From positions 248,001 to 312,000 of the forward strand of contig CAVZBY010000001.1 in the NCBI GenBank assembly GCA_963773685.1: a stretch of DNA of 64,000 nucleotides. Reading direction: 5' to 3'. The position numbers and the translations under genes are program-made. A model generated the notes under the pieces. That model saw only the letters and a list, made by a program, of their open reading frames with translations, ran no database searches and had not been told where the DNA came from. Below, one piece after another: positions 50,413 through 63,496 of this stretch (positions are counted from its first letter, which is position 1; each line of letters starts with the position of its first letter). Origin of the DNA: JALHVH01 sp963773685. Lineage in GTDB: Bacteria; Acidobacteriota; Aminicenantia; Aminicenantales; Saccharicenantaceae.

Positions 50413-50441
50413 TTGACAAGGTGCCGTTGACCCCCTATATT
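50413..50441 (+). promoter_or_regulatory. Promoter of the dnaG-rpoD operon
   Basis: TTGACA (50413-50418), 17-nt spacer, TATATT (50436-50441), about 30 nt before dnaG. Confidence 0.8.
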
Positions 50442-50470
50442 CTATAGGAACGTCTTAACTATAATATAAT

Positions 50471-52189
50471 ATGGAGATTATCGAGCAAGTCCGCCAGGCC
50501 GCATCCATCGTCGAGATCGCCACCCAATACACGACCCTGAGGCGGAGGGGACGAAAACACGTCGGATTGTGCCCCTTCCATTCCGAGAAAACGCCCTCGT
50601 TCACGGTCGACGAGGAAAAACAGCTTTTCCACTGCTTCGGCTGCGGCGTCGGCGGCGACGTTTTTTCCCTGGTCATGGAGAAGGAGAATCTCGGATTCGC
50701 CGAGGCCTTGAGGTACCTGGCCGAGAAGTACCGGATCCCCCTCCCCCAGCATAGGGTCGATCCTCAGCTCATCAAGCTCGAGGAGAAGCTCTTCAAGATC
50801 AACGAAATGGCCCTGGGCTTCTTCCGCCGGAACCTCGCGGGCACGCCCGAGGGCAGGAAGGCGTCCGAATACCTCAAGAAGAGAGGCCTTTCCGCAGCCA
50901 CCGTCGAGCGGCTTCAGATCGGCTACGCCATGGACGCCTGGGGGACGCTCGTCGACTATCTGCGGACGAAGAACGTCCCGGCCACGCTCCTCGAGAAGGC
51001 CGGCCTCGCCCTGCCGGGGAAAAAGAAGGATGAGTATTACGACCGGTTTCGGGGGCGCGTCATCTTTCCCATTTTCAGCCTGACGGGCAAGGTCGTCGCC
51101 TTCGGCGGCCGCACCGTCACCGGCGCCGAGCCGAAATATCTGAATTCCCCGGACACCCCCCTGTACTCCAAAGGGAAGCTGCTCTACGGGCTGAACATCA
51201 GCAAGGACGCCATCCGCGAGGCCGGAGAGGCCATTCTCGTCGAGGGGTACACGGATTACGCCGCCCTCTACCAGGCCGGGATCGGCAATGTCGTCGCCTC
51301 CCTGGGGACCGCCCTGACCCCTTTCCAGGTGGCCCAGGCCGCCCGGTTCACGCCCCGCCTCATCGTCAACTACGACGGCGACTCCGCCGGCCAGAACGCC
51401 TGCGCCCGGGCCGTTCCTATCTGCCTCGAAAAGGGGATGAACGTCGACGCCCTCATCCTCCCCGACGGCCTCGACCCGGACGCATTCCTCGCAAAGCACG
51501 GCCGCGATCGTTACCTGGGCCTGCTGAAGAAGACCGTTCCCGGGCTCGATTTCCTGATCGACACGTTCGTCCGGGGCGTCCGGATGGAGCTCCCCGAGGA
51601 ACGGGCCCGGGTCATCCGGGCCGTAGTCCGGGAGATCGACAAGGTGCCCGACGCCCTCGCCCGCGGCGAGTACCTCCGCCGGGCCGGCGAGCGCCTCGGC
51701 GTCGACGAGACGACGCTCCGGCTCGTCATCGGGCCCCAGAGCCCTGCTCAGGGCCCCAGGGAAGGCGCCTCCTTTTCATCGGCCGAAAAGAGGCTCCTCC
51801 AGATCCTCTTCGAGAACAAGGAGATCGCCCCGGATATCTTCGAGGAGGTCCGGGAGGGGGATTTCCGGGGGCTCCGGAGCGAGCCCGTCTTCGGCTTCAT
51901 CCGGAACTGCTTCCGGAACGGCGTGGATTGGAACTTCGCGGACCTGAAGGACACCATCGACGCCCGGGTCCTGGACGGTCTGTCCCAGGCCCTCCAGGAA
52001 CGGCCCGGCGCCGCCTCCGTCGAGCACGCGCGCGACTGCCTGAAGGCGCTCCGCAAGGTCGCTTTCCAGAACCAGCTCAAGGAGATCCAATCCGAGATCG
52101 CGCGATCGCAAAAAAGCGGCGACCGGGAGAAGCTCGTCGCCCTTGTCTATCAGAAGCAGGACATCACCAAGCAGCTTCTGGCGTTATAA
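50471..52189 (+). CDS. dnaG: DNA primase
   Basis: A 572-aa protein that makes RNA primers at the replication fork. The N-terminal zinc-binding domain has CPFHSEKTPSF and HCFGCGVGGDVF. The RNA polymerase core has ILVEGYTDYAALY (TOPRIM Glu) and VNYDGDSAGQNA (TOPRIM Asp). The last 150 residues are the DnaB-interacting helical domain. It starts about 30 nt after the promoter; the leader is AT-rich with only a weak GGA. rpoD follows 17 nt later in the classic macromolecular-synthesis arrangement. Confidence 0.96.
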   Translation: MEIIEQVRQAASIVEIATQYTTLRRRGRKHVGLCPFHSEKTPSFTVDEEKQLFHCFGCGVGGDVFSLVMEKENLGFAEALRYLAEKYRIPLPQHRVDPQLIKLEEKLFKINEMALGFFRRNLAGTPEGRKASEYLKKRGLSAATVERLQIGYAMDAWGTLVDYLRTKNVPATLLEKAGLALPGKKKDEYYDRFRGRVIFPIFSLTGKVVAFGGRTVTGAEPKYLNSPDTPLYSKGKLLYGLNISKDAIREAGEAILVEGYTDYAALYQAGIGNVVASLGTALTPFQVAQAARFTPRLIVNYDGDSAGQNACARAVPICLEKGMNVDALILPDGLDPDAFLAKHGRDRYLGLLKKTVPGLDFLIDTFVRGVRMELPEERARVIRAVVREIDKVPDALARGEYLRRAGERLGVDETTLRLVIGPQSPAQGPREGASFSSAEKRLLQILFENKEIAPDIFEEVREGDFRGLRSEPVFGFIRNCFRNGVDWNFADLKDTIDARVLDGLSQALQERPGAASVEHARDCLKALRKVAFQNQLKEIQSEIARSQKSGDREKLVALVYQKQDITKQLLAL

Positions 52190-52206
52190 CATTTGAGGAG
52201 ACCAGA

Positions 52207-53829
<1,623 letters not shown>

Positions 53830-53859
53830 CCTCTAACTTTTCGCCCTTCAAGCACTTCA

Positions 53860-53888
53860 TTGACTCCCCGGGCGATATCTGGTATAAA
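53860..53888 (+). promoter_or_regulatory. Promoter of the CAU tRNA gene
   Basis: TTGACT, 17-nt spacer, TATAAA, then a GC-rich discriminator (CGGGGCG) typical of stable RNA promoters. Confidence 0.75.
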
Positions 53889-53898
53889 ATCGGGGCGA

Positions 53899-53970
53899 GG
53901 GCCTATAGCTCAGCGGTAGAGCTACCGGCTCATAACCGGCAGGTCCCAGGTTCGAATCCTGGTAGGCCCA
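53899..53970 (+). tRNA. tRNA with CAU anticodon (Met, or lysidine-type Ile)
   Basis: A 72-nt cloverleaf: acceptor GGGCCTA/TAGGCCC, D arm GCTC-AGCGGTA-GAGC, anticodon loop CTCATAA, T arm CCAGGTTCGAATCCTGG, discriminator A. CCA is not encoded. It is not an initiator, which would have a C1-A72 mismatch and three G-C pairs in the anticodon stem; elongator Met versus Ile2 cannot be decided. Confidence 0.93.
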
Positions 53971-53987
53971 CTAGACTTGAGGACAAT

Positions 53988-54725
53988 GTGGAAATCGATT
54001 TCGACAAACTGACCCAGCTCCAGGACCTCGATACCGAGATCAAGCAGACGACCCTCTTCCTCGAAAGCATCCCCCGCCTCATCGAGGACATCGACCGGAA
54101 GATCAAAGCAGGCTCCCAGGCCGTCGCCGACGCCAAGGAGAAGCTCGCGGCGAATCAGAAGGGCCGGCGGGACCTCGAGAGCTCGGTCAAGGACGTCAAG
54201 CTCCGGATCGCCAAGTTCAAGCGCCAGCTGGGCGAGGTCAAGACCAACAAGGAATACACCGCCCTGCTCCACGAGATCGACCAGGGCCAGCGCGAAGTGG
54301 ACGCCGTCGAGGAGAAGATCATCAGCGAGATGCTCGCGGCCGACGACATCGACGAGGAGATCAAGTCGGCCACCCGCCGGCAGAGCCAGGAGCACGAGGG
54401 CCTCCGGGCGGACCAGTCCGTCCTCGAGCGGAAGAAAGCGGAGATGGAGACCCGGCGGGATGTTCTCATCGGGCAGCGGGAAGCCCTTGTCCCGCTCATC
54501 CCGGCCGAGCAAATGAAGCTCTACATGTCCATCTTCAACAAGAAGAACGGCGCCGCCCTGTCCTCCGTCAAGAATGAATTCTGCTCCCTGTGCCACGTCC
54601 GCATCCGGCCCCAGATGATCAACGAGATCCGGGAAAGGACCAAGATCTACCTCTGCGAGAATTGCGGACGCATCCTCTACTGGTCCGCGAAGCCGGAATC
54701 CCGCCCGGAACCCAGGACCGATTAG
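53988..54725 (+). CDS. Coiled-coil zinc-ribbon protein (C4-type, DUF164 family)
   Basis: A 245-aa protein. The first 180 residues are a long coiled coil. A C-terminal C4 zinc ribbon has CSLCHVRI and YLCENCGRILYW (CxxC...CxxC). The family is widespread; its role is unknown, with nucleic-acid or nucleotidase-related functions suggested in some species. The GTG start lies 18 nt after the tRNA, with GAGG 5-6 nt upstream, so the gene probably shares the tRNA transcript. Confidence 0.88.
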   Translation: MEIDFDKLTQLQDLDTEIKQTTLFLESIPRLIEDIDRKIKAGSQAVADAKEKLAANQKGRRDLESSVKDVKLRIAKFKRQLGEVKTNKEYTALLHEIDQGQREVDAVEEKIISEMLAADDIDEEIKSATRRQSQEHEGLRADQSVLERKKAEMETRRDVLIGQREALVPLIPAEQMKLYMSIFNKKNGAALSSVKNEFCSLCHVRIRPQMINEIRERTKIYLCENCGRILYWSAKPESRPEPRTD

Positions 54726-54853
54726 CTCCCGCCGCCGCGGAACGCCCGTTCTCGACTTCGGCAGGAGGATTCCCGGCGACGGCGATCTATGCTAGGATAG
54801 TCCACAGCACAGGCGCGGATTTGGACAAGCGGTTCCGCTCGAAGAGGAGGAGC

Positions 54854-56852
54854 ATGGCGCATCGCAGGGCGTATCTCCTTCTCGTCCTTTCGGCGTTCCT
54901 TACGGGCCTGCCCCTTCGGGCGCAGGAGAAGAGCCTGGACGAGCTCCTGGCGCTCGACATGACGGACCTCCTCAAATTGAAGGTCGTTTCGGCCCTGAAG
55001 CACCCGGAGACGATCAACAAGGTGCCCGCTACGGTCCGCGTGATCACCGCCGACGAGATCCGGGACAACGGGTATTTCACGCTGGAGGACGCGCTGTCCG
55101 GCCTGCCCGGGTTCCAGTTCCGCAATATCCTGGGGTTCAACAGCTATGTCTTCATGAGGGGCGTTCCGGGCCAGAACAACAAGATCCTCGTCCTGGTGGA
55201 CGGGATCCAGGTCAATGAGCTGAATTCCGGGGGGTTTTACGGCGGGGGGCAGTACAACCTGGCCAACGTAGACCGGATCGAGGTCGTCTACGGCCCCGCG
55301 TCCGCCCTTTACGGCACCAACGCCGTCTCCGGCATCATCAGCATCTTCACCCGGGACCCCAAGGACGCGCCGGGCGGCCAGGCCAAGGTCCTGGCCGGGA
55401 ACTTCCACACGCGCCTGGCGGATCTTCGGTACGCCGCTTACGACAAGAAAGCGGACCTGGGGTTCTCCGTCGCCGCCATGTACAAGCAAAGCGACAAAGC
55501 GGACCTCAGGGGCAAAGACGGGGACTTCAATTGGACCGAGGACATGGAGAACTTCGAGAACGACGCCGCCTTCGACGCCCGGGTCCTCTACCAGGAATTT
55601 CAGCGCGGGCTTCATGCTCCAGGACAAGGACGCATCCCGGGCGACCGCCCAGCGGGGGGTCGCGGAGGATGACCTGACCCCGGTCAGCGACCACGGGGTC
55701 AATTGGCATATCCGGTTCCTGAACGCCTGGGCGGCTTATGTCTATGATCCGGCAAAGACCTGGTCCCTTCGGTCCACGGCCTATTTCCGGAGCGCTACGG
55801 TCCTGGACGATACGATCCCCGTCATCGAGCTTCCGACGCCGGACTCTCCGGGCCGGCAGGTCCGATATTATCGGCCCAACGACCTGCTCGGGATCGAAAC
55901 CCAGTTCCGATGGGCTCCCGGCGCCCGCTGGCGTTTTTCCTTCGGACTGGTCCTGGAACAGGAGCATCTGGCCGAAACATATTCCATTACCGAGAGCGGC
56001 GCCGCAGACCAGCGCCCGCCCGCCACCAGCCGGCCGAAGATGTTGAGCAACCGCCTCTTCAGCGTCTATGGCCAGTCCCAGACCTCTTTGTCCAGGACCG
56101 TGGACCTCTTTCTTGGCGTCCGGCACGACGGCAGCAGCTATTATGGGGCCGTGACGACGCCGCGGCTCGGATTGGTCTTCAACCGCGGAAAGCTGACGGT
56201 CAAGGCCCTCTATATGGAGGCCTTCCGGGCGCCCAAACCCTGGGACTATACCGACGGTTCGGGGAATCCGGACCTGAGGCCGGAAAAGAACCGTTCTTTC
56301 GAGGTCGCCGGCGGCTGGTCCATCTCCCCTTCCCTCCGGTTCGATCTCTCGGCTTATCGCAACCGTCTTTCCAACCTCCTGACCCGGGTCGACGTCGGAG
56401 ACAGCTTCCGGTGGGACAACTCCGGGGCGCTGATGACCGACGGGTGCGAGGCCGGATTGGAGTACCGATGGGGTCGCGTGAGGGCCTATCTCAATTATAC
56501 CTATACCCGATCCCTGGATATGCAGGATGACCAGGTGCCGGAGATCTCTCCCCAAGGCGCCAACATGGGGGTCCTGTACGCGCTCACGCCCCGCCTGAGC
56601 GTTAGCCTGCGCGGCCAATATCTCGGCGCGCGGAGGAACTCCGGGATCATCCCGACGACGGGCAACGACCGTATCGACGAGGCCGTCGTCCTCCACACGA
56701 CCCTGACCCTGAGGCTCTCCCGGGGAATCGATCTCCAGGTCGCCGTCAACAATCTTCTGGACGCCCGTTATTACCATCCGTCGAACCTTCCGGCCAGCCG
56801 CTTCCGCCAGCCCCAGCGCACGGTCCGGATATCCGCGGGATATTCATTTTGA
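54854..56852 (+). pseudogene. TonB-dependent receptor, frameshifted
   Basis: The first reading frame encodes a signal peptide, a plug domain (VRVITADEIRDNGYFTLEDAL, FMRGVPGQNNKILVLVDGIQ, VYGPASALYGTNAVSGIISI) and the first barrel strands. At about 55598-55600 a run of three T where two would keep the frame shifts it. The rest of the barrel (from SAGFMLQDKDASRAT to the final RISAGYSF, with a terminal Phe) continues in the next frame. Restored, it would be about 665 aa, normal for a BtuB/ligand-gated receptor. It starts with GAGGAG before the ATG and overlaps the YfiR-like gene. Together with the following sensor genes it may be a signal receptor rather than a nutrient importer. An error in the assembly cannot be excluded. 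Confidence 0.83.
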
Positions 56853-57462
56853 TCCGAATCGCATTCCGCACGACCGGGAAACATCCCCCGAGGTCCGGCT
56901 TCCCGTCCTGGCCGGCGCTGATCGCGCTGGGGCTCGCCCTGGCTGTCCCCGGCGACGGGCGGGTTCCGGGTCTCCCGCAGGAGGAGAGCACCCGGTTCGA
57001 ATACGACGTCAAAGCGGTCTTCCTGTACAATTTCGCGCGATACGTCCGATGGCCGGAAGCCCTCGAACCCGAGGGCCTGACCATCGTCGTGTTCGGAGAG
57101 AGCCCGATCGTTCCCCCGCTTCAGGAGATCTCCGGAAAAAAGGCCGCCGGCCGGACGCCCCTCGTCGTCCGGCAATGCCTCGAGCTCGGAAGGATCGGCC
57201 GTCCCCGGATCTTGTTCATCGCCAGGTCCGCCGTCTCGAAGATCGACGGGATCCTGGAAGAGGTCAGAGGCGCGGACGTCCTGATGGTCGGCGAGACGGA
57301 GGGCCTCGTGGCCCGGGGCGTGGCGATCAACTTCGTCGAGCGGGAAGGGACGATCAAGTTCGAGGTGAGCGAACGGAGGCTGAAGGAGGCCGGGATCCAG
57401 GTCAGCTCCCAGCTTTTGAAGCTGGCCATCCTGGTCGATGAAGAGAACGGAGGCGGCGGGCG

Positions 57463-57466
<4 letters not shown>
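56849..57466 (+). CDS. YfiR family periplasmic protein (DUF4154)
   Basis: A 205-aa protein with a signal peptide-like N-terminus and the family core FEYDVKAVFLYNFARYVRWPE, followed by IVVFGESPI, ILFIARSA and a C-terminal GVAINFVEREGTIKFEV with QVSSQLLKLA. In Pseudomonas, YfiR in the periplasm restrains the partner YfiN (a cyclase sensor). The TTG start overlaps the receptor stop, and the stop overlaps the kinase ATG, so it belongs to the receptor-kinase operon and could relay receptor state to the kinase. Confidence 0.83.
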
Positions 57467-59339
<1,873 letters not shown>

Positions 59340-59343
<4 letters not shown>

Positions 59344-59705
59344 AAAAAGTGCTCATCGTCGAGGACAACGAGAACAATCTGTATCTGATGCGGTTCATCA
59401 TCACGAAGCTGGGCCACCTGGTCATCGAGGCCCGGGACGGCGCCGCCGGGGTCAAGCTGGCCAAGAAGAACCGGCCCGACCTGATCCTGATGGATATCCA
59501 GCTTCCCGTCCTGGACGGATACGCCGCCACGCGGCTGATCCGGCAGGATGAAGCTCTCCGGGACGTCCCCATCATCGCCGTGACTTCGTTCGCGATGGCC
59601 GGGGACAAGGAGAAGGCCCTTGAAGCGGGATGCACGGCGTACGTCGAAAAGCCCATTCAACCGGCCTCCTTCATCGCTGTGTTGGAGCGCTATCTCTCAC
59701 TTTAA
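59340..59705 (+). CDS. Single-domain response regulator (CheY-like)
   Basis: A 121-aa receiver with VEDNE acidic residues, phospho-acceptor Asp52 in MDIQLP, Thr82 and Lys104. It has no output domain, so it probably passes phosphate to another protein or to the next receiver-kinase. Its ATG overlaps the kinase stop by 4 nt. Confidence 0.92.
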
Positions 59706-59717
59706 GGCGAGGTTAAA

Positions 59718-60875
59718 ATGAACGTGCTCATCGTCGATGACCAGGAAGAGAACCGCTACCTGATGAAAAGTCTGTTCACGAGCAGCGGGCATCGGGTATC
59801 GGAAGCGCCCAACGGGAAGATAGCCCTGGAGATCCTGGCGCAGGGCACGTGGGACCTCGTCGTCTCGGACATCCTCATGCCGGTCATGGACGGCTACCAA
59901 TTGTGCCGGGAGGTCCGGGCCTCTCTCCGTCTGAAGGATATGCCGTTCGTCTTCACGACGGCCACGTACATCGACCAGAAGGACGAGGACTTCGCCATGA
60001 AGCTGGGGGCCGACCGGTTCTACCGTAAGCCCATCGATCCCCGGACCTTCCTGGAGGATGTCCGCGCGCTCATGATGGAGATCGCCAAAGATCCGGGCCG
60101 GGCGCGGCCGGCGGTTCCGGGGAACGAGAATGAGATCCTCAAGCTCTACAACGAGCGCCTGGTGAACAAGCTCGAGGATAAAATGTTGAGCCTGGAAAAA
60201 GAGGTCGCCGAACGCAAGCGGACCGAAGACGCCCTCCGGGCTTCCCTCCGTGAGAAGGAGGTCCTCCTCCAGGAGGTCCATCACCGCGTCAAGAACAACA
60301 TGCAGGTCATCTCCAGCCTCCTCAACCTCCAGGTCAAGCATACGGGGAACGAGGAGTGCCGCCGGGTCCTCCTGGAAGGGCAGACACGCATCCGGTCCAT
60401 GAGCCTCGTCCACGAGCAGCTCTATCAATCCCACGATCTCTCGAACGTCGACCTCGCCGCCTACATCCGGAAGCTCGCCGGCCACCTGTTCTCCCTCTAT
60501 CTTCCCCACACGACGCGCGTCGGGCTCGAAACGGACCTCGAGGACCTGTCCCTCGACATCAATTCGGCCGTCCCGTGCGGGTTGATCCTCAACGAGCTGA
60601 TCTCGAACGCGCTCAAACACGCTTTCCCGGGGGATCGGACGGGCGTGGTCAAGATCGGATTGCGTCGGCGGCCCGACGGCGCGACGGAGCTCCGGGTGGA
60701 GGATAACGGCGTGGGTCTTGGGGCGAGGGTGGATTTTCGCCGGACAGAGAGCCTGGGGCTGCAGATCGTGAATCTGCTCGCCGAGCAGTTGGACGCGACC
60801 ATCGAGGTCGATCAAACGAAAGGGACGGGTATCACCCTGATCTTCAAAGAGCTGAAGTACAAGCCGCGATTTTGA
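59718..60875 (+). CDS. Receiver domain fused to a HisKA_2-type histidine kinase
   Basis: A 385-aa soluble protein. An N-terminal receiver (VDDQEEN, Asp51 in SDILMPVMDG, Lys in YRKP near 104) is joined by a coiled coil (140-180) to a HisKA_2 domain with EVHHRVKNNMQVISSLLNLQ (His188/189). A HATPase follows with ILNELISNALKHAFP, EDNGVGL and LGLQIVN. The receiver may gate the kinase, placing it downstream of the membrane sensor. It is the last gene of the operon, and no DNA-binding output is seen. Confidence 0.92.
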   Translation: MNVLIVDDQEENRYLMKSLFTSSGHRVSEAPNGKIALEILAQGTWDLVVSDILMPVMDGYQLCREVRASLRLKDMPFVFTTATYIDQKDEDFAMKLGADRFYRKPIDPRTFLEDVRALMMEIAKDPGRARPAVPGNENEILKLYNERLVNKLEDKMLSLEKEVAERKRTEDALRASLREKEVLLQEVHHRVKNNMQVISSLLNLQVKHTGNEECRRVLLEGQTRIRSMSLVHEQLYQSHDLSNVDLAAYIRKLAGHLFSLYLPHTTRVGLETDLEDLSLDINSAVPCGLILNELISNALKHAFPGDRTGVVKIGLRRRPDGATELRVEDNGVGLGARVDFRRTESLGLQIVNLLAEQLDATIEVDQTKGTGITLIFKELKYKPRF

Positions 60876-60920
60876 GGCTGAAAGCCCGCCCGGGCCAAGG
60901 CCCCCCGATCCAGCCGGCCC

Positions 60921-62723
60921 TTATCCGTTCCTCCCGTCCCCCGGCTCCTCCGCATACAACCCGTCGATGACGTCCTTGTACCGATCGGCGACGATGGCCC
61001 GCTTGACCTTCAGGGAAGGCGTGATCTCGTCCCGCTCGATCTCGAAATCCCGGTCGAGGAGGGCGATCTTCTTGACCCGCTCGTAGGGCGCGAGGCCGGT
61101 CGTTACCCGGTCCACCTCGGACATGACGAAGGCGACGACGCGCGGGTCGCGAACGAGCGCCGCCCGGTCCGCGAACGGGATCCCGGCCGACCGGGCGTGG
61201 TCCTCGAGCTTGGCGAAGTCCGGGACGACCAGGGCCGCGACGAACCGCCGCCGGTCGCCGACGACGACCGCCGTCGCGACGCTGGGGATCGTCTTGAGCA
61301 GGTTCTCGATGGGTTGAGGGGCGACGTTCTTGCCGCCGGAGGTGACGATGAGGTCCTTCTTCCGGTCCGTGATGACCAGGAACCCGTCCTCGTCGAACCG
61401 GCCGATGTCCCCCGTCCGGAACCAGTCGCCGTCGAAGACCTCCCGCGTCTCCGCCTCCTTCTTGTAGTAGCCCTTCATGACGTTCGGGCCCCGAGCCAGG
61501 ATCTCGCCGTCGGGGGCGATCCGGATCTTGACGCCGGGGATGGGCTTCCCCACAGTTCCGAAGCGGATGGCCTCGAACGTGTTGGCCGTGAGAACGGGGG
61601 CGGTTTCCGTCAGGCCGTAGCCTTCGAGAACGACGAGCCCCAGGGCGTAGAAGAACTCGGCGATGTCCTTGGAGAGCGGCGCTCCGCCGGAGACGAAGAA
61701 CCGCACTCGGCCGCCCGTCTTGGCGATGATCTTGGAGAAGACGAGACGATGGGCGATGGCCCTCCGGAGAGCGAGGCCCGTGGGAACGCGGGCGCCGTTG
61801 ATCTTCAGGGCGCCATAGGCCCGCCCCACTCCGGCCGCCCAGAAGAAGATCCTCCGCTTGAGCCCGGAGCCCGCGAGGACGGTATCCATGACCTTGGCAT
61901 AGATCTTCTCGAAGACGCGCGGGACGCTGACCATGATCTGGGGCCGGACCTCGAGGAGGTTCTGTCCGACCGTCTCGATGCTTTCGGCGTAGGCGATCGT
62001 ACAGCCCTTGTAGATATAGGTGAAGGTGACCATCCGCTCGAGGACGTGGGACAGGGGGAGGAAGGAGAGGACGGTGTCCTTGTGGTCGAAGACGATGACC
62101 TCGGCGACGCCGAGGATGTTGCTCAGGAAATTGCCGTGGGTCAGGATGACGCCCTTCGGGACGCCGGTCGTTCCCGAGGTGTAGATGAGGGACGCCTCGT
62201 CCTCCGGTCTGACCCGGAGGGCGTCCCGCTCGAAGAGGCCGGGGTCGGCGGCGTCCGCCTTCCGGCCCATGGCGCAGACCGCCTCCATCGTCAGGACGCC
62301 CGCCGGGGCCTCAGAGAGGAAGGTGATGTAATGGCGGACTTTCGCAAGGCCGCTCCGCGCGGCCTCGATCTTCCGCCACTGGTCCTCGTTCGAGACGACG
62401 ACGATCGCGGCGTCCGAATCGTCGATGATATAGCGGACCTGTTCGGAGACGAGGGTCGTGTATATGGGGACCGATAGGGCGCCGCGGCAGAGGGCCGCGA
62501 AATCGGCGACGACCCAATCGGGCCTGTTCTCGGAGAGGATGACCATCTTCTCGCCGGGCCGGAGCCCGAGCTCGCGGAGGCCGAGGGAGAAGTGCCGGAC
62601 CTTGTCGCCGAATTCCTTCGTCGACAGCGGGGCGTAGGCGCCGTCCTTCTTGGCGAGCAGAAAGTCGGGCTTGGGATAGGACTTGACCGTGTTCAACAGG
62701 ACCTGGGCCAGGGTTTCGATCAT
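60921..62723 (-). CDS. Long-chain acyl-CoA synthetase (AMP-forming)
   Basis: About 600 aa. The adenylate-forming motifs are clear: YTSGTTGVPKGVILTHGN, GYGLTETAPV, WFRTGDIGRFDEDGFL and DLIVTSGGKNVAPQPIEN. It activates fatty acids with ATP and CoA in the cytoplasm or at the membrane. The subgroup resembles FAA1/COG1022 enzymes. The ATG at 62723 follows GAGGAGGAAGG. A promoter with TTGACA and TACAAT lies just upstream. Confidence 0.93.
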   Translation of the reverse strand: MIETLAQVLLNTVKSYPKPDFLLAKKDGAYAPLSTKEFGDKVRHFSLGLRELGLRPGEKMVILSENRPDWVVADFAALCRGALSVPIYTTLVSEQVRYIIDDSDAAIVVVSNEDQWRKIEAARSGLAKVRHYITFLSEAPAGVLTMEAVCAMGRKADAADPGLFERDALRVRPEDEASLIYTSGTTGVPKGVILTHGNFLSNILGVAEVIVFDHKDTVLSFLPLSHVLERMVTFTYIYKGCTIAYAESIETVGQNLLEVRPQIMVSVPRVFEKIYAKVMDTVLAGSGLKRRIFFWAAGVGRAYGALKINGARVPTGLALRRAIAHRLVFSKIIAKTGGRVRFFVSGGAPLSKDIAEFFYALGLVVLEGYGLTETAPVLTANTFEAIRFGTVGKPIPGVKIRIAPDGEILARGPNVMKGYYKKEAETREVFDGDWFRTGDIGRFDEDGFLVITDRKKDLIVTSGGKNVAPQPIENLLKTIPSVATAVVVGDRRRFVAALVVPDFAKLEDHARSAGIPFADRAALVRDPRVVAFVMSEVDRVTTGLAPYERVKKIALLDRDFEIERDEITPSLKVKRAIVADRYKDVIDGLYAEEPGDGRNG

Positions 62724-62751
62724 TCCTTCCTCCTCGGCAGAAACTGCGCCC

Positions 62752-62781
62752 ATTGTATTGACGGCCCGGGAAGCCTGTCAA
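62752..62781 (-). promoter_or_regulatory. Promoter of the acyl-CoA synthetase gene
   Basis: Minus strand TTGACA (62776-62781), 18-nt spacer, TACAAT (62752-62757). Confidence 0.7.
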
Positions 62782-62803
62782 GGCATAAAAAGGCGCCGCG
62801 GGG

Positions 62804-63496
62804 TCAGCCGACGAGGCGCCCGTCCAGGAGCTCGATCTCCCGGTGGGCGTGCGCGGCCAGGACGGGATTGTGGGTGACGAGGATTATCGTCAAGCCCTCT
62901 CGACGGTTCAGGTCCTCAAGGATCCCGCCGATCTCTGCGCTCCGCTTCGTGTCGAGGTTGCCCGTCGGCTCGTCGGCAAGCAGGATCCTGGGCTTGTTGA
63001 CCAGCGCCCGGGCGATGGCCACCCTCTGCATCTCTCCGCCGGACAGCTGGCCCGGCAAGTGGTCCTTCCGCTTGAGGATGCCAAGGCTGTCGAGGACCCG
63101 GGTGACGTCGTCCGACGCCCCCGGCTTCTTGTAGAAGGTGAATGGCAGGACCGCGTTCTCGATGACCGACAGCGTCGGGATGAGATAGAACTTCTGGAAG
63201 ATGTAGCCGAAAACCTCGCGACGGACGCGGGTCAGGGAAGCCTCCGAAAGGGCCCGGCCGTCTTCGAAGACGGGCCGGCCGTCGAGGAGAAGCCGCCCCG
63301 AGGTCGGGTTATCGAGGCATCCCATAACGTTGATCAGCGTCGTCTTTCCGGAACCGGACGGGCCGATCACCGAGACGAACTCCCCCTCTTCGATCGACAG
63401 GGAGACGCCGTCGACCGCCCGGATCTCCTCGGCGCCTCGTTTGTAGATCCGGACCAGGTCCTCGGCCTCGATGACCTTCTTCGCAAGCCCGCTCAT
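62804..63496 (-). CDS. ABC transporter ATP-binding protein (MacB/LolD type)
   Basis: A 230-aa ATPase with Walker A GPSGSGKTT, signature LSGGEMQRVAIARAL, Walker B RILLADEPTG and the family mark GNLDTK. The H-loop is VTHNP. It pairs with the FtsX-like permease whose stop codon overlaps its ATG. Such systems do mechanotransmission: export of drugs, toxins or lipoproteins. There is no sign of which substrate. Confidence 0.93.
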   Translation of the reverse strand: MSGLAKKVIEAEDLVRIYKRGAEEIRAVDGVSLSIEEGEFVSVIGPSGSGKTTLINVMGCLDNPTSGRLLLDGRPVFEDGRALSEASLTRVRREVFGYIFQKFYLIPTLSVIENAVLPFTFYKKPGASDDVTRVLDSLGILKRKDHLPGQLSGGEMQRVAIARALVNKPRILLADEPTGNLDTKRSAEIGGILEDLNRREGLTIILVTHNPVLAAHAHREIELLDGRLVG

